Shown here piece by piece: positions 27,276 to 37,332 of a stretch of 64,000 bases of DNA. The stretch lies in NCBI RefSeq assembly GCF_001465545.3, contig NZ_CP013480.3, positions 1,984,001-2,048,000 on the forward strand, written 5' to 3'. Under the pieces are notes generated by a model, which was given only the letters and a program-made list of their open reading frames with translations, ran no database searches and had not been told where the DNA came from. Position 1 is the first letter of the stretch. Each line of letters starts with the position of its first letter. The stretch comes from Pandoraea norimbergensis (GTDB taxonomy: Bacteria > Pseudomonadota > Gammaproteobacteria > Burkholderiales > Burkholderiaceae). A program made the translations under genes and the position numbers.

Positions 27276-27385
27276 GACGGCCGGGGCAGCAACAGCAAGA
27301 GTGGGGCGCCGGAAGCGGGCTGGCACGAACAAGCTTGAACCCGTGTGCATATATGAGCGAGCCATCCGGCGGGCACGTCACGATT

Positions 27386-29005
27386 CTAATTTAGCTGCTT
27401 CTGGAACGCTGCAAATATCGCGCCGCACAGCGCCACGATGGCGATGAAATGAAAGCCGTCGATGAACGACAGAAATGCGGCCTGCCGTTCGATCATCTGT
27501 GCAATCTGGGCAAGTGCCGCGCCGTGCGCCTGCGAGAGCGCGACCCCCGCGTGCGCGAGCGCATTGGCGAGCGTGTCGAGCGTCTGCGTGAAGATGGGGT
27601 TGTACGGGTTGGCGACTTCCGTGAGGCGAGTGCGATGCAAGGCTTCGCGATGCTGCTCGAACGCCACGATGGTCGACACGGCAAACGACCCTGAGAGCTG
27701 GCGCAGGATGTTCTTCAGCCGGTAGCCGTGCACGAAGCTTTCGTGATCGAACGTGCGGAACGTGAGGTTGGCGACCGGCAGCACCGTGAAGATGCCGAAT
27801 ACCGCTTTGAGCGCGAGCACGCCGTAGAGCTGATTTTGTCCGGCGTCCGGCGGCATGGCGCCAAGCCACAGACTGGTGGCGATGGTCATCACGAAGCCGC
27901 TCACGATCAGGTACTTCTTGCGCGTGATGAACTTCGCTACGCGGAAATAGGCCATGAGCAGGATGACCGTCAGCAGCGCCGAATAACCGAGCAACTGCCC
28001 CGTGCGTTCCACCGTGAAGCCCAGCCCTTGTTCGAGCAGGCGCGGCATCAGATAGCTCTGCGTATTCGCCAGATAGTAATAGGCGGCGTAGAGCAGCAGA
28101 CCAACCTGAAACTCGCGTCGGCGCAGCGATTGCAGGCGGATGAACGGTGCCGGGTGTTGCCACTGGTGGTAGCCGAACCACACCAGCGCGCCCACGCCGG
28201 CCACCGTCAGCAGCGGCAGCCAGGGCGTTTGCAGCCAGAGCGTGTAGCGCATTTCCTGAAGCACCACCTGAAACGCGCCCATCGCGAGCGCGAACGCCAT
28301 GAACGGTGCAAACGGGTAACTGCCACCGGTGGCGCGATCACGCAGCCGGCCGACATCGGGAATCGCGAACCAGGCGAGGGCGGCGAGCAGCACGGCGGGT
28401 GGCGCGGTGCACAGGAACAGCGTGCGCCATGTGTACGCCGAGACCAGCATGCCGCCGATGAGTGGGGCGGCGGCCGAGCCCGTGAACAGCAACAGGGCGA
28501 ACGTCTGTACCGTTTTGCCGCGACGCTCTGGGGGCACGCTGACTTGCGCGAGGATCCGGCATGAGCTCATCCAACTGCCCGCGCAGAAGCCCTGACAGGC
28601 CCGGGCGATGACGAGTTGCGTGACGCTCTCGCTGGTTCCTGCGAGGACAGCGCCGCACGCGTAGAGCAGCAGTGAGGCCGTGAGATAACGCCGGTAGCCG
28701 ATGCGTTCGACGAACCATTGTTGTTTGAGGATGGCGAGTACCGAGGCGATGCCGTAGGCCGTCGTCATCCAGACGAATTCTTTGGGCGAGGCGTCGACGC
28801 CGCCCGAGACGTAGACCGCAAAGTAGACCAGCAGCGCGTTCTCGAAGAATTCGAGTCCCGGGATGAGGCCCAGTGCGTAGCGATAAGCTTCGGCGCGCAG
28901 GGGGCGCTGCGAGCCGTTACCACTGGCACTGTTGGCGCCGCCCGGCACCGGCGCGCGGGGCGGCGGTGCGGAAGCGGAACCGGTGGGCGGGGTGGCAGAG
29001 GTCAT
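27386..29005 (-). CDS. MFS transporter, DHA2 (14-helix) type
   Basis: 539 residues from the ATG at 29005 (MTSATPPTG); the open frame continues far upstream but across the MerR gene, so I reject it. After a 45-residue Pro/Ala/Gly-rich cytoplasmic start come about 14 membrane helices with DHA2 features (RACQGFCAGSWMSSCRILAQVSVPPERRGKTVQTF). A loop with a LTEVANPYNP segment follows late, as in drug exporters of the EmrB branch. It begins 14 bases after the stop of a MerR regulator, which should control it, probably in response to its substrate. Confidence 0.88.
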   Translation of the reverse strand: MTSATPPTGSASAPPPRAPVPGGANSASGNGSQRPLRAEAYRYALGLIPGLEFFENALLVYFAVYVSGGVDASPKEFVWMTTAYGIASVLAILKQQWFVERIGYRRYLTASLLLYACGAVLAGTSESVTQLVIARACQGFCAGSWMSSCRILAQVSVPPERRGKTVQTFALLLFTGSAAAPLIGGMLVSAYTWRTLFLCTAPPAVLLAALAWFAIPDVGRLRDRATGGSYPFAPFMAFALAMGAFQVVLQEMRYTLWLQTPWLPLLTVAGVGALVWFGYHQWQHPAPFIRLQSLRRREFQVGLLLYAAYYYLANTQSYLMPRLLEQGLGFTVERTGQLLGYSALLTVILLMAYFRVAKFITRKKYLIVSGFVMTIATSLWLGAMPPDAGQNQLYGVLALKAVFGIFTVLPVANLTFRTFDHESFVHGYRLKNILRQLSGSFAVSTIVAFEQHREALHRTRLTEVANPYNPIFTQTLDTLANALAHAGVALSQAHGAALAQIAQMIERQAAFLSFIDGFHFIAIVALCGAIFAAFQKQLN

Positions 29006-29019
29006 GGCGGGCAAGGGGG

Positions 29020-29520
29020 TTACTGTTTGCGCAGTTTGGCCGCACGTTCGGCGAGTAACTCGTCGGCAGGAACACCTTGAAGCCGTTGGTCGATGTATTG
29101 GAGGTCGTGGGTGATTTGCGCTTCCATTTTTTCGGCTTCGCGCAGTTCGCGCCGGACTTGAGCGGTGCGTTCGCGCAGCGTTTCGAGTTGCGAATGGAGG
29201 GCGTCGCGCACGACCTGGAGGTCTTCGTCGTTCATGCGTGACTTGCCGGCTTCGACCAGTCGCATGGGGCGTTTGAGCATTTCCGTGATGGCGGCGATGG
29301 AGAAGCCGAGCGAGCGCATGCGGAGAATGCGGCCAAAGGTCGCGAGGTCGGCCTGCGTGTACATGCGGTAACGGCCTTCGCTGCGGGCGGGCACGACGAG
29401 ATTGAGTTCCTCGTAGTACTTCAGCGTGCGCGCCGTGACGCCGAGTGCCGTCGCGGCTTGACTGACCGTCAGCAGGGCGTCGTCGCTGGGAGATGCGTGT
29501 TCGGTGGGATCTGCGGGCAT
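29020..29520 (-). CDS. MerR-family regulator of the adjacent MFS pump
   Basis: 166 residues from the ATG at 29520, which has GGAGGC in good position. The MerR DNA-binding domain covers about 16-85 (LLTVSQAATALGVTARTLKYYEELNLV ... RYRMYTQADLATFGRIL), followed by a long coiled dimer helix (about 95-150). There is no cysteine cluster, so it is not a metal-type MerR; a drug or organic effector is more likely. It is the first gene of a two-gene unit with the MFS transporter. Confidence 0.9.
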   Translation of the reverse strand: MPADPTEHASPSDDALLTVSQAATALGVTARTLKYYEELNLVVPARSEGRYRMYTQADLATFGRILRMRSLGFSIAAITEMLKRPMRLVEAGKSRMNDEDLQVVRDALHSQLETLRERTAQVRRELREAEKMEAQITHDLQYIDQRLQGVPADELLAERAAKLRKQ

Positions 29521-29675
29521 GGCTGCGCCTCCGATCAAGAATGGCGCATCGTAACACAACCTGCACGTGAACGTATAGGTTTGAGTGTTGAAGGCCCCTT
29601 TCCGAGGCGATCTGAACCGGTCTTGGCAGCGGAAAGGGGCTTCGGTCGCCCTTGGCGGGCGGTCTTGATCAGGCG

Positions 29676-30029
29676 TTAGCGCCCTGCTTCATTCGGCGCG
29701 GTTTCCCAGCGAATGGCGCGAACACCGGGGGTATCGCCGAGTGTGGAAACAAGGTGGACCAGCGCGGCGCGTCGGCTGCGTTCGCAACGCAGGACATAGT
29801 CGAGTTCCAGCAGGTAGCCGCCGGAGCGGTCGGCACGCGCGGCGGTTTCCAGCTTGAGTTGATGGGTTTGAAGGGCAGTGCGTACCTTGACGTCGATAGC
29901 GCTGGCTTTCGAGGCGAGCGTGAGCACGACCAGCCGGTATTGCGGCGAAGTCGTCGTCGTGGCTGATGTGGCGGGCGTGCGGGCACGATGGCGGCCGAAC
30001 AGCGTGGGGATGAGCATTTGCAGCGTCAT
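29676..30029 (-). CDS. Small protein resembling the C-terminal (ACT-like) domain of MgtC
   Basis: 117 residues from the ATG at 30029, with AGGAGG four bases in front, so it is a real translated start. After a short basic N-terminus, residues 30-110 (YRLVVLTLASKASAIDVKVRTALQ ... LELDYVLRCERSRRAALVHLVSTLGDTPGVRAIRWE) follow the beta-alpha-beta pattern and spacing of the soluble domain that ends MgtC/SapB proteins. The membrane domain of MgtC is missing; it is either a free-standing domain or a remnant. Identification is by eye and uncertain. Nothing nearby suggests a partner. Confidence 0.5.
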   Translation of the reverse strand: MTLQMLIPTLFGRHRARTPATSATTTTSPQYRLVVLTLASKASAIDVKVRTALQTHQLKLETAARADRSGGYLLELDYVLRCERSRRAALVHLVSTLGDTPGVRAIRWETAPNEAGR

Positions 30030-30659
30030 GGGTCCTCCTGAATCAAAGGCCTGATATCGGGATAACGGGATATCGGGCCTGAGACGGCGGATGCCGGGGC
30101 TTGGCGGCGTGTTTCGCTTCTGCAGCGTTATGCATCGAAATGCAGCGCACGCGTGCAGGCCTTGGGCCCGCGCACATGGCGGTGCTGCGAATGCTGAAAC
30201 ACGTGAAGGCTACGCAAGCGTCGACAGGCTAGGCGTGCGTGCATTTGCTGCCGGTGGGCTGGCGAGCCGATACGCGCATCAAGCGTGTCGTACCCGGGTG
30301 CGCGAGCGCATCCGGTGATAGCTGAACTGCGGTGGGGGTGCTGTAAAACGTGATCGCTGCCGATGAGATCGGTGCGATCGATGCACTACCGCTGCGACAT
30401 TGGGAGCCGGCAGCGGCAGTCGGGGAGCGACTGCGGGTTACCGGGCCAACGCGTCGTCGGTCATTGCCGACGCTTGCGTGCTGCTAGAGCAACTGCCCAC
30501 GGAAAACTCCGTCGTTATTGGAAAGACGTGATTTTAGGTTTTTATCGCGCTTCTGTAAAGAAAGTGGCGCGATTTCGCGGCGTTTTGTCGCGAAATTGAC
30601 GATATTTTTACGGAAAACAGAGGTTTTTCGAGTGATAGGCGTTGAGGCCCGCCGGCACG
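30030..30659. other. 630-base region without a supported gene
   Basis: It lies between two minus-strand units. I find no frame with good start, ribosome site and codon use. The half next to the FAD dehydrogenase gene is AT-richer and holds a perfect hairpin (ATTTCGCG at 30572-30579 with its complement at 30589-30596), which may stop transcription coming from either side. The other end has a short degenerate repeat (ATATCGGG/ATAACGGG). Confidence 0.5.
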
Positions 30660-32081
30660 TCAGTCCGGCAGCACCTTCCCGGGGTTCATCAGGCCGAGCG
30701 GATCAAACGCGGCCTTGATCTGGCGCATCAGTGCCAGTTCCACCGGCGACTTGTAGTGTGCCGAGGCGTCGCGCTTGTACTGGCCGAGCCCGTGTTCCGC
30801 GCTGATCGTGCCGCGATGGGCATGCACGCTGTCGTGTACCGCCGATGTGACCGGCGTTTGGTAATCGCGCAGGAAGGTTTCGGGATCGACGCCGTCCGGT
30901 GCCATCACGTTGTAGTGCAGATTGCCGTCGCCAAGGTGCCCGAACGTCACCATGCGGGCGCCCGGTGCGATCTTTTGCACGATCGGATCGGTCGCGGTGA
31001 GGAATGCAGGGACCTGCGACACCGGCACCGCAATGTCGTGCTTGATGTTCAGTCCGGTAGCCGACTGGGCGAGTGGAATGCTTTCACGAAGGTGCCAGAG
31101 CGCATTCGACTGCGCGAGGCTGGCCGCGACGATGGCGTCGCGCACGATGCCGCTCTCGATGGCGGCGGCGAGCAGGCGTTCCAGCAAATCGCGGGCATGC
31201 GCTTCGCTCTCGTTGTCGGAGAGTTCGAGCAGCACCGCTTGCGGATGCGTTTCGGCAAACGGATAACGCTGCTGCGGGAAGACTTGCGCGACGAGACGCA
31301 GACAGAAATCCGACATCAACTCGAAGCCCGTGAGCAGCGGGCCTGCCATCGACTGCGCGAGATTGAGCAGTGCCAACGCCTGCGCCGAGCTATCGAGTGC
31401 GGCGAGGGCGGTCATGCGTGCAGCAGGCTGTGCGAAGAGTTTCAGCGTCGCAGCGGTAATCAAGCCGAGCGTGCCTTCCGCGCCGATGAACAGATCGCGC
31501 AGATCGTAGCCGGTGTTGTCTTTGCGAAGGCCGCGCAGGCCGTCCCACAATTCGCCCTGCGGCGTGACCACTTCCAGACCGAGGCATAGTTCACGCGCAT
31601 TGCCGTAACGCAGCACTGCCGTGCCGCCTGCGTTCGTCGCCAGATTGCCGCCAATCGTGCAACTGCCTTCCGCCGCGAGGCTCAACGGGAACAGGCGCTG
31701 CGCGGATGCCGCTGCGGCCTGCACGTTGGCCAGCAGGCAACCGGCTTCGGCGGTGAGCGTCATGTTGTCGGCATCCACCTGACGAATGCGGTCCAGCCGT
31801 CGCAAGCTGATGACCACTTGCCGCCCGCTCGCGTCCGGTGTCGCGCCGCCTGCGAGCCCCGTGTTGCCGCCCTGCGGCACCATCGACACGCCGTGCGCGA
31901 CGCACAACCGGACGAGCGCAGCCGTTTGCATGGCGTCGGCGGGGCGCAGCACGGCGAGCGCGCGGCCCACGTAACGCTTGCGTTGATCGATCAGATACGG
32001 GGCGACGTCCGAGTCGTCATGCAGAACGTGATCACGGCCGAGCAGGCCGATGCAGGCGGAGAGGAAAGCGGTGTCGTTCAT
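30660..32081 (-). CDS. FAD-linked D-2-hydroxyacid dehydrogenase (GlcD/LdhD-like)
   Basis: 473 residues from the ATG at 32081 (MNDTAFLSACIGLLG), which overlaps the stop of the DUF2069 gene by ATGA; the longer open frame to 32396 is a shadow. The FAD domain has the PP-loop PQGGNTGLAGGATPD and GSCTIGGNLATNAGG; the C-terminal domain ends with the conserved NLHYNVMAPDG and HGLGQYKRD. Relatives oxidise D-lactate, glycolate or D-2-hydroxyglutarate and pass electrons to the respiratory chain. The substrate here is not clear. Third gene of the wrbA-DUF2069-dehydrogenase operon. Confidence 0.9.
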   Translation of the reverse strand: MNDTAFLSACIGLLGRDHVLHDDSDVAPYLIDQRKRYVGRALAVLRPADAMQTAALVRLCVAHGVSMVPQGGNTGLAGGATPDASGRQVVISLRRLDRIRQVDADNMTLTAEAGCLLANVQAAAASAQRLFPLSLAAEGSCTIGGNLATNAGGTAVLRYGNARELCLGLEVVTPQGELWDGLRGLRKDNTGYDLRDLFIGAEGTLGLITAATLKLFAQPAARMTALAALDSSAQALALLNLAQSMAGPLLTGFELMSDFCLRLVAQVFPQQRYPFAETHPQAVLLELSDNESEAHARDLLERLLAAAIESGIVRDAIVAASLAQSNALWHLRESIPLAQSATGLNIKHDIAVPVSQVPAFLTATDPIVQKIAPGARMVTFGHLGDGNLHYNVMAPDGVDPETFLRDYQTPVTSAVHDSVHAHRGTISAEHGLGQYKRDASAHYKSPVELALMRQIKAAFDPLGLMNPGKVLPD

Positions 32082-32611
32082 TGCGGCTGACGCGCTGCCG
32101 TTGCCTGCTGAGCGCGAGCCTTCGCGGCGCGCTTGAACGGGCGCAGATAGAAAACGGTGGCGAAGAAGAACACGACCGACAACGCCGTTTCGATCCACGC
32201 GAGCAGCACGGACGGACCGGTATCGGTCATGCCGCGTACAACGCCTTCGGCGAGAAACAGCAGGATGAACATGCTCGACCATTGCAGCGTGTACAGATTG
32301 CCACGCAACACGCCGCGCAACGGCAGCAACAGAAGCAGCGCCTTGAGCACCAGCCACGACCCGCCCGGACGCAATGGCGCGAGCCAGAGCTCCCACGCGA
32401 CCGAAAGGGCAATCAACGCGAGCAGGCTGACGATGCTGATGCGGCGTAGCGTGCTGGACGCGGAAGCGGCTGCCGATGCGGTCGGGGCAGTCGATGCTGC
32501 TGCCGTGGCCGCACCGGCCGAACCAGAGGCATGGGGTGCTGCTGGCGTTGCCTGCGTGGCAGGCACGTCACGCGGATCGATCGATTCAGACTCGGGCGGT
32601 GTTGCAGTCAT
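32078..32611 (-). CDS. DUF2069 membrane protein
   Basis: 177 residues. The first 55 are a low-complexity Ala/Thr/Ser/Pro region; then come about four membrane helices with family motifs (ALSVAWELWLAPLRPGGSWLVLKALLLLLPL, RGNLYTLQWSSMFILLFLAEGVVR). The function of DUF2069 is unknown. It stands between wrbA and the FAD dehydrogenase on the same strand and overlaps the latter by four bases, so the three are probably one transcript, as is common in Burkholderiaceae. Confidence 0.85.
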   Translation of the reverse strand: MTATPPESESIDPRDVPATQATPAAPHASGSAGAATAAASTAPTASAAASASSTLRRISIVSLLALIALSVAWELWLAPLRPGGSWLVLKALLLLLPLRGVLRGNLYTLQWSSMFILLFLAEGVVRGMTDTGPSVLLAWIETALSVVFFFATVFYLRPFKRAAKARAQQATAARQPQ

Positions 32612-32713
32612 GGGCTGTCTCGGTGGCCTTAACTACTACGGCTACTGCATGGAGTGATGTGTGGCGTGCGTCGCCTCTGAATGGGCGTTCCCCACGCAGT
32701 CACGCAAAGAACG

Positions 32714-33400
<687 letters not shown>

Positions 33401-33479
33401 TCAGTTGCCCCTCGGTTGTTCTGCTTCCGTTCTTATGTCGTTCCTCTGCTGTTTCTCTGTCCGTATTCAGGAGCCCGAT

Positions 33480-34859
33480 TTGATCAAGCTGTCCCGCATT
33501 AACTGGAACAACGTTCGCCAATTGCTGAAATACGCGCTTGCGCGCGCTCAGGACGACCGGATTCCCCAGGTTGCGGGTAGCCTCACGTTCACGTCGATTC
33601 TCTCCATCGTGCCGCTGTTTGCCGTGACGTTCGCGTTGTTCACGGCTTTCCCGATTTTCAAATCGTTTCGCGACTCGCTACAGGGCTTTTTGATCGAGCA
33701 TCTGATGCCGGAGAGCGTCAACGCGCAAATTTTCGGCTATCTCAACCAGTTTGCGTCCAAGGCCACGAGCCTTACCGCGTTCGGCCTGATCGGTCTGCTG
33801 GTCACCGCTGTGCTCACGTTGATGACGGTCGAGTCCGCGTTCAACGTGATCTGGCGCGTACCGCGCCCGCGTCCGCTGGCGCAGCGGCTGCTGATCTACT
33901 GGAGCCTGCTCACGCTCGGGCCGCTGCTGTTCGGGGTGAGCCTGTCGATCAGTTCGTACATCTTCACGCAGTCGATGTCGCTGGTCAGCACGCTGCCGCC
34001 TGCCGTCGCCTCGCTGCTTAGTTTGATTCCCCCAGCGCTGACGGCCGTGGCGTTCATGCTGATGTATCTGTACATGCCCAACTGCAAAGTCGACTGGCGC
34101 GATGCGCTCGCCGGCGGTGTGGTGGCCGCTGTAGCGTTGGATCTGACCAAACGCGGGTTCGGTTTGTATATCCGGCAGTTTCCGACATACACGGCGGTCT
34201 ACGGAGCGTTTGCGGCCGTGCCGATCTTCCTGTTGTGGATCTATCTGTCGTGGCTGGTGGCGCTGCTCGGTGCAACGATCGCATCCGTCCTGCCCGCGCT
34301 GCGGCTGGGGCATTTTCAGTACCCGCGCTTTCCGGGCAGCGATCTGCTCGATGGCCTCACGCTCATCCATTTGCTCAATGAAGACCGGGAAACCGGCGGG
34401 AATGGCCGCACGACGGTGGAACTGGCCCGCGCTATGCGCACAAGCCTCGATCATGCCAACGAGTTGCTGCTGCGGCTCGAACGGATGGGCTGGGTTGGCC
34501 GCCTGATGATGCAACCGCCGGCCGAGCGCTGGCTGCTGCTGGCGAACCCGCATACGGCAACGCTCTCGCCGCTGGTCGCCAAATTCGCGCTGAACGTGGA
34601 GGAATTGGCCCGGCAGATGGAGCGTCACGCGCTAGATGGGGCGCATCTGGCCGAGATCCTGCGTGAAGGCAAATGGGACGTGCCGCTCATCGACGCGCTG
34701 CCGCGCGAAGTCCCGCCGGACGATGGCGCGTCGGCGGCGGGGCCTGACGGTAGCGAAAACGGTGAGCGCGGCGAAGACCGGGACGACCGGGAAGACCGGG
34801 AAGGCCGGGAAGGCCACGAGGGCGGTGTAGGCGGCGACGGCCGGAGCGCTAGAGCTTGA
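33480..34859 (+). CDS. YihY/BrkB family inner-membrane protein (UPF0761)
   Basis: 459 residues from a TTG at 33480, chosen because CAGGAG lies six bases before it and the product then begins LIKLSRINWNNV; an ATG at 33435 is the alternative. Six membrane helices with family segments (RIPQVAGSLTFTSILSIVPLFAV, FPTYTAVYGAFAAVPIFLLWIYLSWLVALLGA) are followed by a soluble region of about 170 residues with a winged-helix look. The last 35 residues are an acidic/basic tail (EDRDDREDREGREGHEGG) made by a 9-bp repeat. The family was once called ribonuclease BN; its true role is unknown. Its end overlaps the Mpo1-like gene by 11 bases, convergently. Confidence 0.85.
   Translation: MIKLSRINWNNVRQLLKYALARAQDDRIPQVAGSLTFTSILSIVPLFAVTFALFTAFPIFKSFRDSLQGFLIEHLMPESVNAQIFGYLNQFASKATSLTAFGLIGLLVTAVLTLMTVESAFNVIWRVPRPRPLAQRLLIYWSLLTLGPLLFGVSLSISSYIFTQSMSLVSTLPPAVASLLSLIPPALTAVAFMLMYLYMPNCKVDWRDALAGGVVAAVALDLTKRGFGLYIRQFPTYTAVYGAFAAVPIFLLWIYLSWLVALLGATIASVLPALRLGHFQYPRFPGSDLLDGLTLIHLLNEDRETGGNGRTTVELARAMRTSLDHANELLLRLERMGWVGRLMMQPPAERWLLLANPHTATLSPLVAKFALNVEELARQMERHALDGAHLAEILREGKWDVPLIDALPREVPPDDGASAAGPDGSENGERGEDRDDREDREGREGHEGGVGGDGRSARA
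34773..34808. repeat. Four copies of a 9-bp repeat (GAAGACCGG) at the end of the YihY gene
   Basis: Units GAAGACCGG, GACGACCGG, GAAGACCGG and GAAGGCCGG are in frame and give Glu/Asp-Asp/Gly-Arg triplets; a fifth partial unit follows. Confidence 0.88.
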
Positions 34860-35172
34860 TGCGCCCGAGGCAGATGTCGCGAAACATCACCCAATCGCCC
34901 AGCAGGCTGTAGAGCGGGTGGCGAAAGGTGGCCGGCCGGTTCTTCTCGAAAAAGAAGTGGCCGACCCACGCAAATGCATAGCCGCACACGACGGCCGCCG
35001 GCAGCCACCAGACGTTGCCGGTGAATGCAAACACCAGCACACACGCAATCACGCCCCACGAGCCGACGAAGTGCAGTCGGCGGCAGGTGACGTTACGGTG
35101 TTCGCCCAAGTAATACGGGTAGAAATCCGCAAACCGCTGAAACGCGGGTGCGGCGTCGTGGGAATCTCGCAT
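34849..35172 (-). CDS. Mpo1-like (DUF962) membrane protein
   Basis: 107 residues; GGAGG lies just before the ATG at 35172. The family motifs are present: FYPYYLGEHRNVTCRRLHFVGS near the start and VGHFFFEKNRPATFRHPLYSLLGDW later, with two hydrophobic segments between. The yeast relative Mpo1 is a 2-hydroxy fatty acid dioxygenase that uses the conserved His residues; bacterial members are little studied. It may be the last gene of a minus-strand unit with the hydrolase and metY. Confidence 0.85.
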   Translation of the reverse strand: MRDSHDAAPAFQRFADFYPYYLGEHRNVTCRRLHFVGSWGVIACVLVFAFTGNVWWLPAAVVCGYAFAWVGHFFFEKNRPATFRHPLYSLLGDWVMFRDICLGRIKL

Positions 35173-35212
35173 GACCGGCCTCCTTTGCGAGTTGACGCAC
35201 TAAGTGTCGCGC

Positions 35213-36031
35213 TCAGTGTCGCATGAATTGCACGAGGGCATCGAGCAGCGCGTCCGGCTGTTCCGTCATGATCGCGTGGCCCGCGTTGACGGTCTGAATC
35301 GTCACGGGGGCACCGCCTTCACGCAAGGCGTCGAGCAGTGCCTTCGCGGCGCGCGGGGGCGTCATCTGATCGCGCTGCCCGAGCACTGCCAGCACCGGAC
35401 ACTTCACCTGAGCGGCGGCCTCCCAGCCGTGTTCGTAGCCATTGCAGGCTTCGAAGTCGGTCAGAAACACCTTTTCTCCCGGATTCCGTTTCGCCACGCG
35501 TTCCATCAACCGCTGGTTGCCGCCCCACGTCCAGAACCCCGGCCCGGGGGCCGACGGCTTGGCGGCCATCGTGCTGTGCGACCACTCGTTGACGAGGGCG
35601 ATGGCTTCCGGCTCGCGCTGTGCGGCGGCGTCCAGTAGCGCGTCGGAGACCTTCATCGGATAGGCCGTGCCGACCAGCGCGATTTTCGACACGCGCGCCG
35701 GATGACGCGCCGCCGCGTCGAGCGCGACCAGCGAGCCCATGCTGTGACCGACCCACGCGGCGGTTTCGACGCCTGCCGCATCCAGCACGGCGACGACCCA
35801 GTCGGCCAGTGCGCCGATGCTCGTGAGCGGCGCGCCGCTGCTGCGATGGTGACCGGGCAGGTCGAGGGCTAGCACGTTCATGCCGTGATTCGCGAGATAG
35901 CGGCTTTGCAGCCCCCACACGCTGTGATCATGCTGGGCGCCGTGCACAAAGACGACCGTCGGCTGTGACGGCTGAACCGGTTTGCCCGCCGTGTACGCGT
36001 AGACAGTGTTGCCCGCGATATTGAAGTTCAT
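35213..36031 (-). CDS. Alpha/beta hydrolase
   Basis: 272 residues. The oxyanion loop FVHGAQHDH (about 28-36), the nucleophile elbow GHSMG with Ser97, the acidic residue in VLGQRDQMTPP and the catalytic His in NAGHAIM are all in place. It should be an esterase or related hydrolase with a small substrate. It starts 14 bases after the stop of metY, so it could act on an ester linked to that pathway, but the substrate is not known. Confidence 0.88.
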   Translation of the reverse strand: MNFNIAGNTVYAYTAGKPVQPSQPTVVFVHGAQHDHSVWGLQSRYLANHGMNVLALDLPGHHRSSGAPLTSIGALADWVVAVLDAAGVETAAWVGHSMGSLVALDAAARHPARVSKIALVGTAYPMKVSDALLDAAAQREPEAIALVNEWSHSTMAAKPSAPGPGFWTWGGNQRLMERVAKRNPGEKVFLTDFEACNGYEHGWEAAAQVKCPVLAVLGQRDQMTPPRAAKALLDALREGGAPVTIQTVNAGHAIMTEQPDALLDALVQFMRH

Positions 36032-36045
36032 GAATCGTGTCCCCG

Positions 36046-37332
36046 TTATCGTTTGGTCGATGCCTTCAGGCCGCGCTTGAGGTCTTGAATCAGATCGTCC
36101 GGGTCTTCCAGTCCGATCGACAGGCGCACAGTGCCTTCGCCAATGCCGGCCGCCGCCAGCGCCGTCGCATCCATGCGGAAGTGGGTGGTCGATGCGGGAT
36201 GAATGACGAGCGAGCGGGCGTCGCCGACGTTGGCCAGATGCGAGAACAACTGCAACGACTCGATGAATCGACGCCCGGCTTCCCGGTCGCCTTTCAAGTT
36301 GAAGCTGAACACGGCCCCCGCGCCGCGCGGCAACAGCCGCTTGGCGAGCGCGTGATCCGGGTGCGTGGGCAGTTCGGGGTAGGCGACCGATGCGACCGCT
36401 TCATGCCCGGCCAGAAACTCGACCACGCGGCGCGCATTGTCGACGTGGCGGGCCATGCGCAGCGGCAGCGTCTCGATGCCTTGCAGCAACTGCCACGCCG
36501 CCTGCGGATGCAGACACGCGCCGAAGTCGCGCAACCCCTCGCGGCGTGCGCGCAGCAGGAAGGGGGCGACGGAGCTTTCTTCGGCAAACACCATGCCGTG
36601 AAAGCCATCGTAAGGTTCCGTCAGTTCGGGAAATTTGCCGCTCGCCTCAAAGTCGAACGTGCCGCCGTCGATCAGCACGCCGCCGATCGTCGTGCCATGC
36701 CCGCCGAGAAACTTGGTGGCCGAGTGATACACGAGATCCGCACCATATTCGAACGGCTTGATCAGCCATGGCGTGGTGAACGTGCTGTCGACCATCAGGG
36801 GCACACCGGCGTCGTGGGCAATCTGCGCGACATTCGGAATATCGAGCACGTCGAGCCCCGGGTTGCCGAGCGTCTCACCAAAGAAGAGGCGCGTCTCGGG
36901 CCGTACCGCCGCGCGCCAGCCGTCGAGGTCGCCGGGTCGCACGAACGTGGTTTCGATACCGAAACGGCGCAGCGTGTAATGCAGCAGGTTGTGCGAGCCG
37001 CCGTACAGCGCACTCGATGCCACGATATGCGCGCCCGCACCCATCAACGTGGCAATCGCCAGATGCAGCGCTGCCTGTCCGCTGGCGGTGGCAATCGCCC
37101 CCACGCCGTTTTCGAGTGCAGCCATGCGCTCTTCGAACACGGCGTTCGTCGGGTTGGAAATGCGTGAGTAGACATGCCCGGCGCGCTCCATGTTGAAGAG
37201 CGCAGCGGCCTGATCCGAGTCGGTGAAGACGAACGATGTGGTTTGGTAGATCGGTGTGGCGCGTGCCCCCGTGGTGGGGTCGGGGGCGGCCCCGGCATGC
37301 AGGGCGAGCGTGTCGAAATGCGGTACGGACAT
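36046..37332 (-). CDS. metY: O-acetylhomoserine aminocarboxypropyltransferase (sulfhydrylase)
   Basis: 428 residues from the ATG at 37332 (MSVPHFDTLALHAG). It is a PLP enzyme that makes homocysteine from O-acetylhomoserine and sulfide. The PLP Lys lies in HSATKFLGGHGT; phosphate-binding YSRISNPTNAVFEERMAALE and the Asp in VPLMVDSTFTTPWL are present. The length and the internal segment FPELTEPYDGFHG separate it from MetB/MetZ. It heads the unit with the hydrolase. No SAM riboswitch-like structure is evident upstream. Confidence 0.94.
   Translation of the reverse strand: MSVPHFDTLALHAGAAPDPTTGARATPIYQTTSFVFTDSDQAAALFNMERAGHVYSRISNPTNAVFEERMAALENGVGAIATASGQAALHLAIATLMGAGAHIVASSALYGGSHNLLHYTLRRFGIETTFVRPGDLDGWRAAVRPETRLFFGETLGNPGLDVLDIPNVAQIAHDAGVPLMVDSTFTTPWLIKPFEYGADLVYHSATKFLGGHGTTIGGVLIDGGTFDFEASGKFPELTEPYDGFHGMVFAEESSVAPFLLRARREGLRDFGACLHPQAAWQLLQGIETLPLRMARHVDNARRVVEFLAGHEAVASVAYPELPTHPDHALAKRLLPRGAGAVFSFNLKGDREAGRRFIESLQLFSHLANVGDARSLVIHPASTTHFRMDATALAAAGIGEGTVRLSIGLEDPDDLIQDLKRGLKASTKR

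Noticed and set aside
29006..29566. N-terminal extension of the MFS transporter by nearly 190 residues
   Set aside because: The extension lies wholly inside the MerR gene in another frame and is Arg/His-rich without transporter character. The start at 29005 fits the family.
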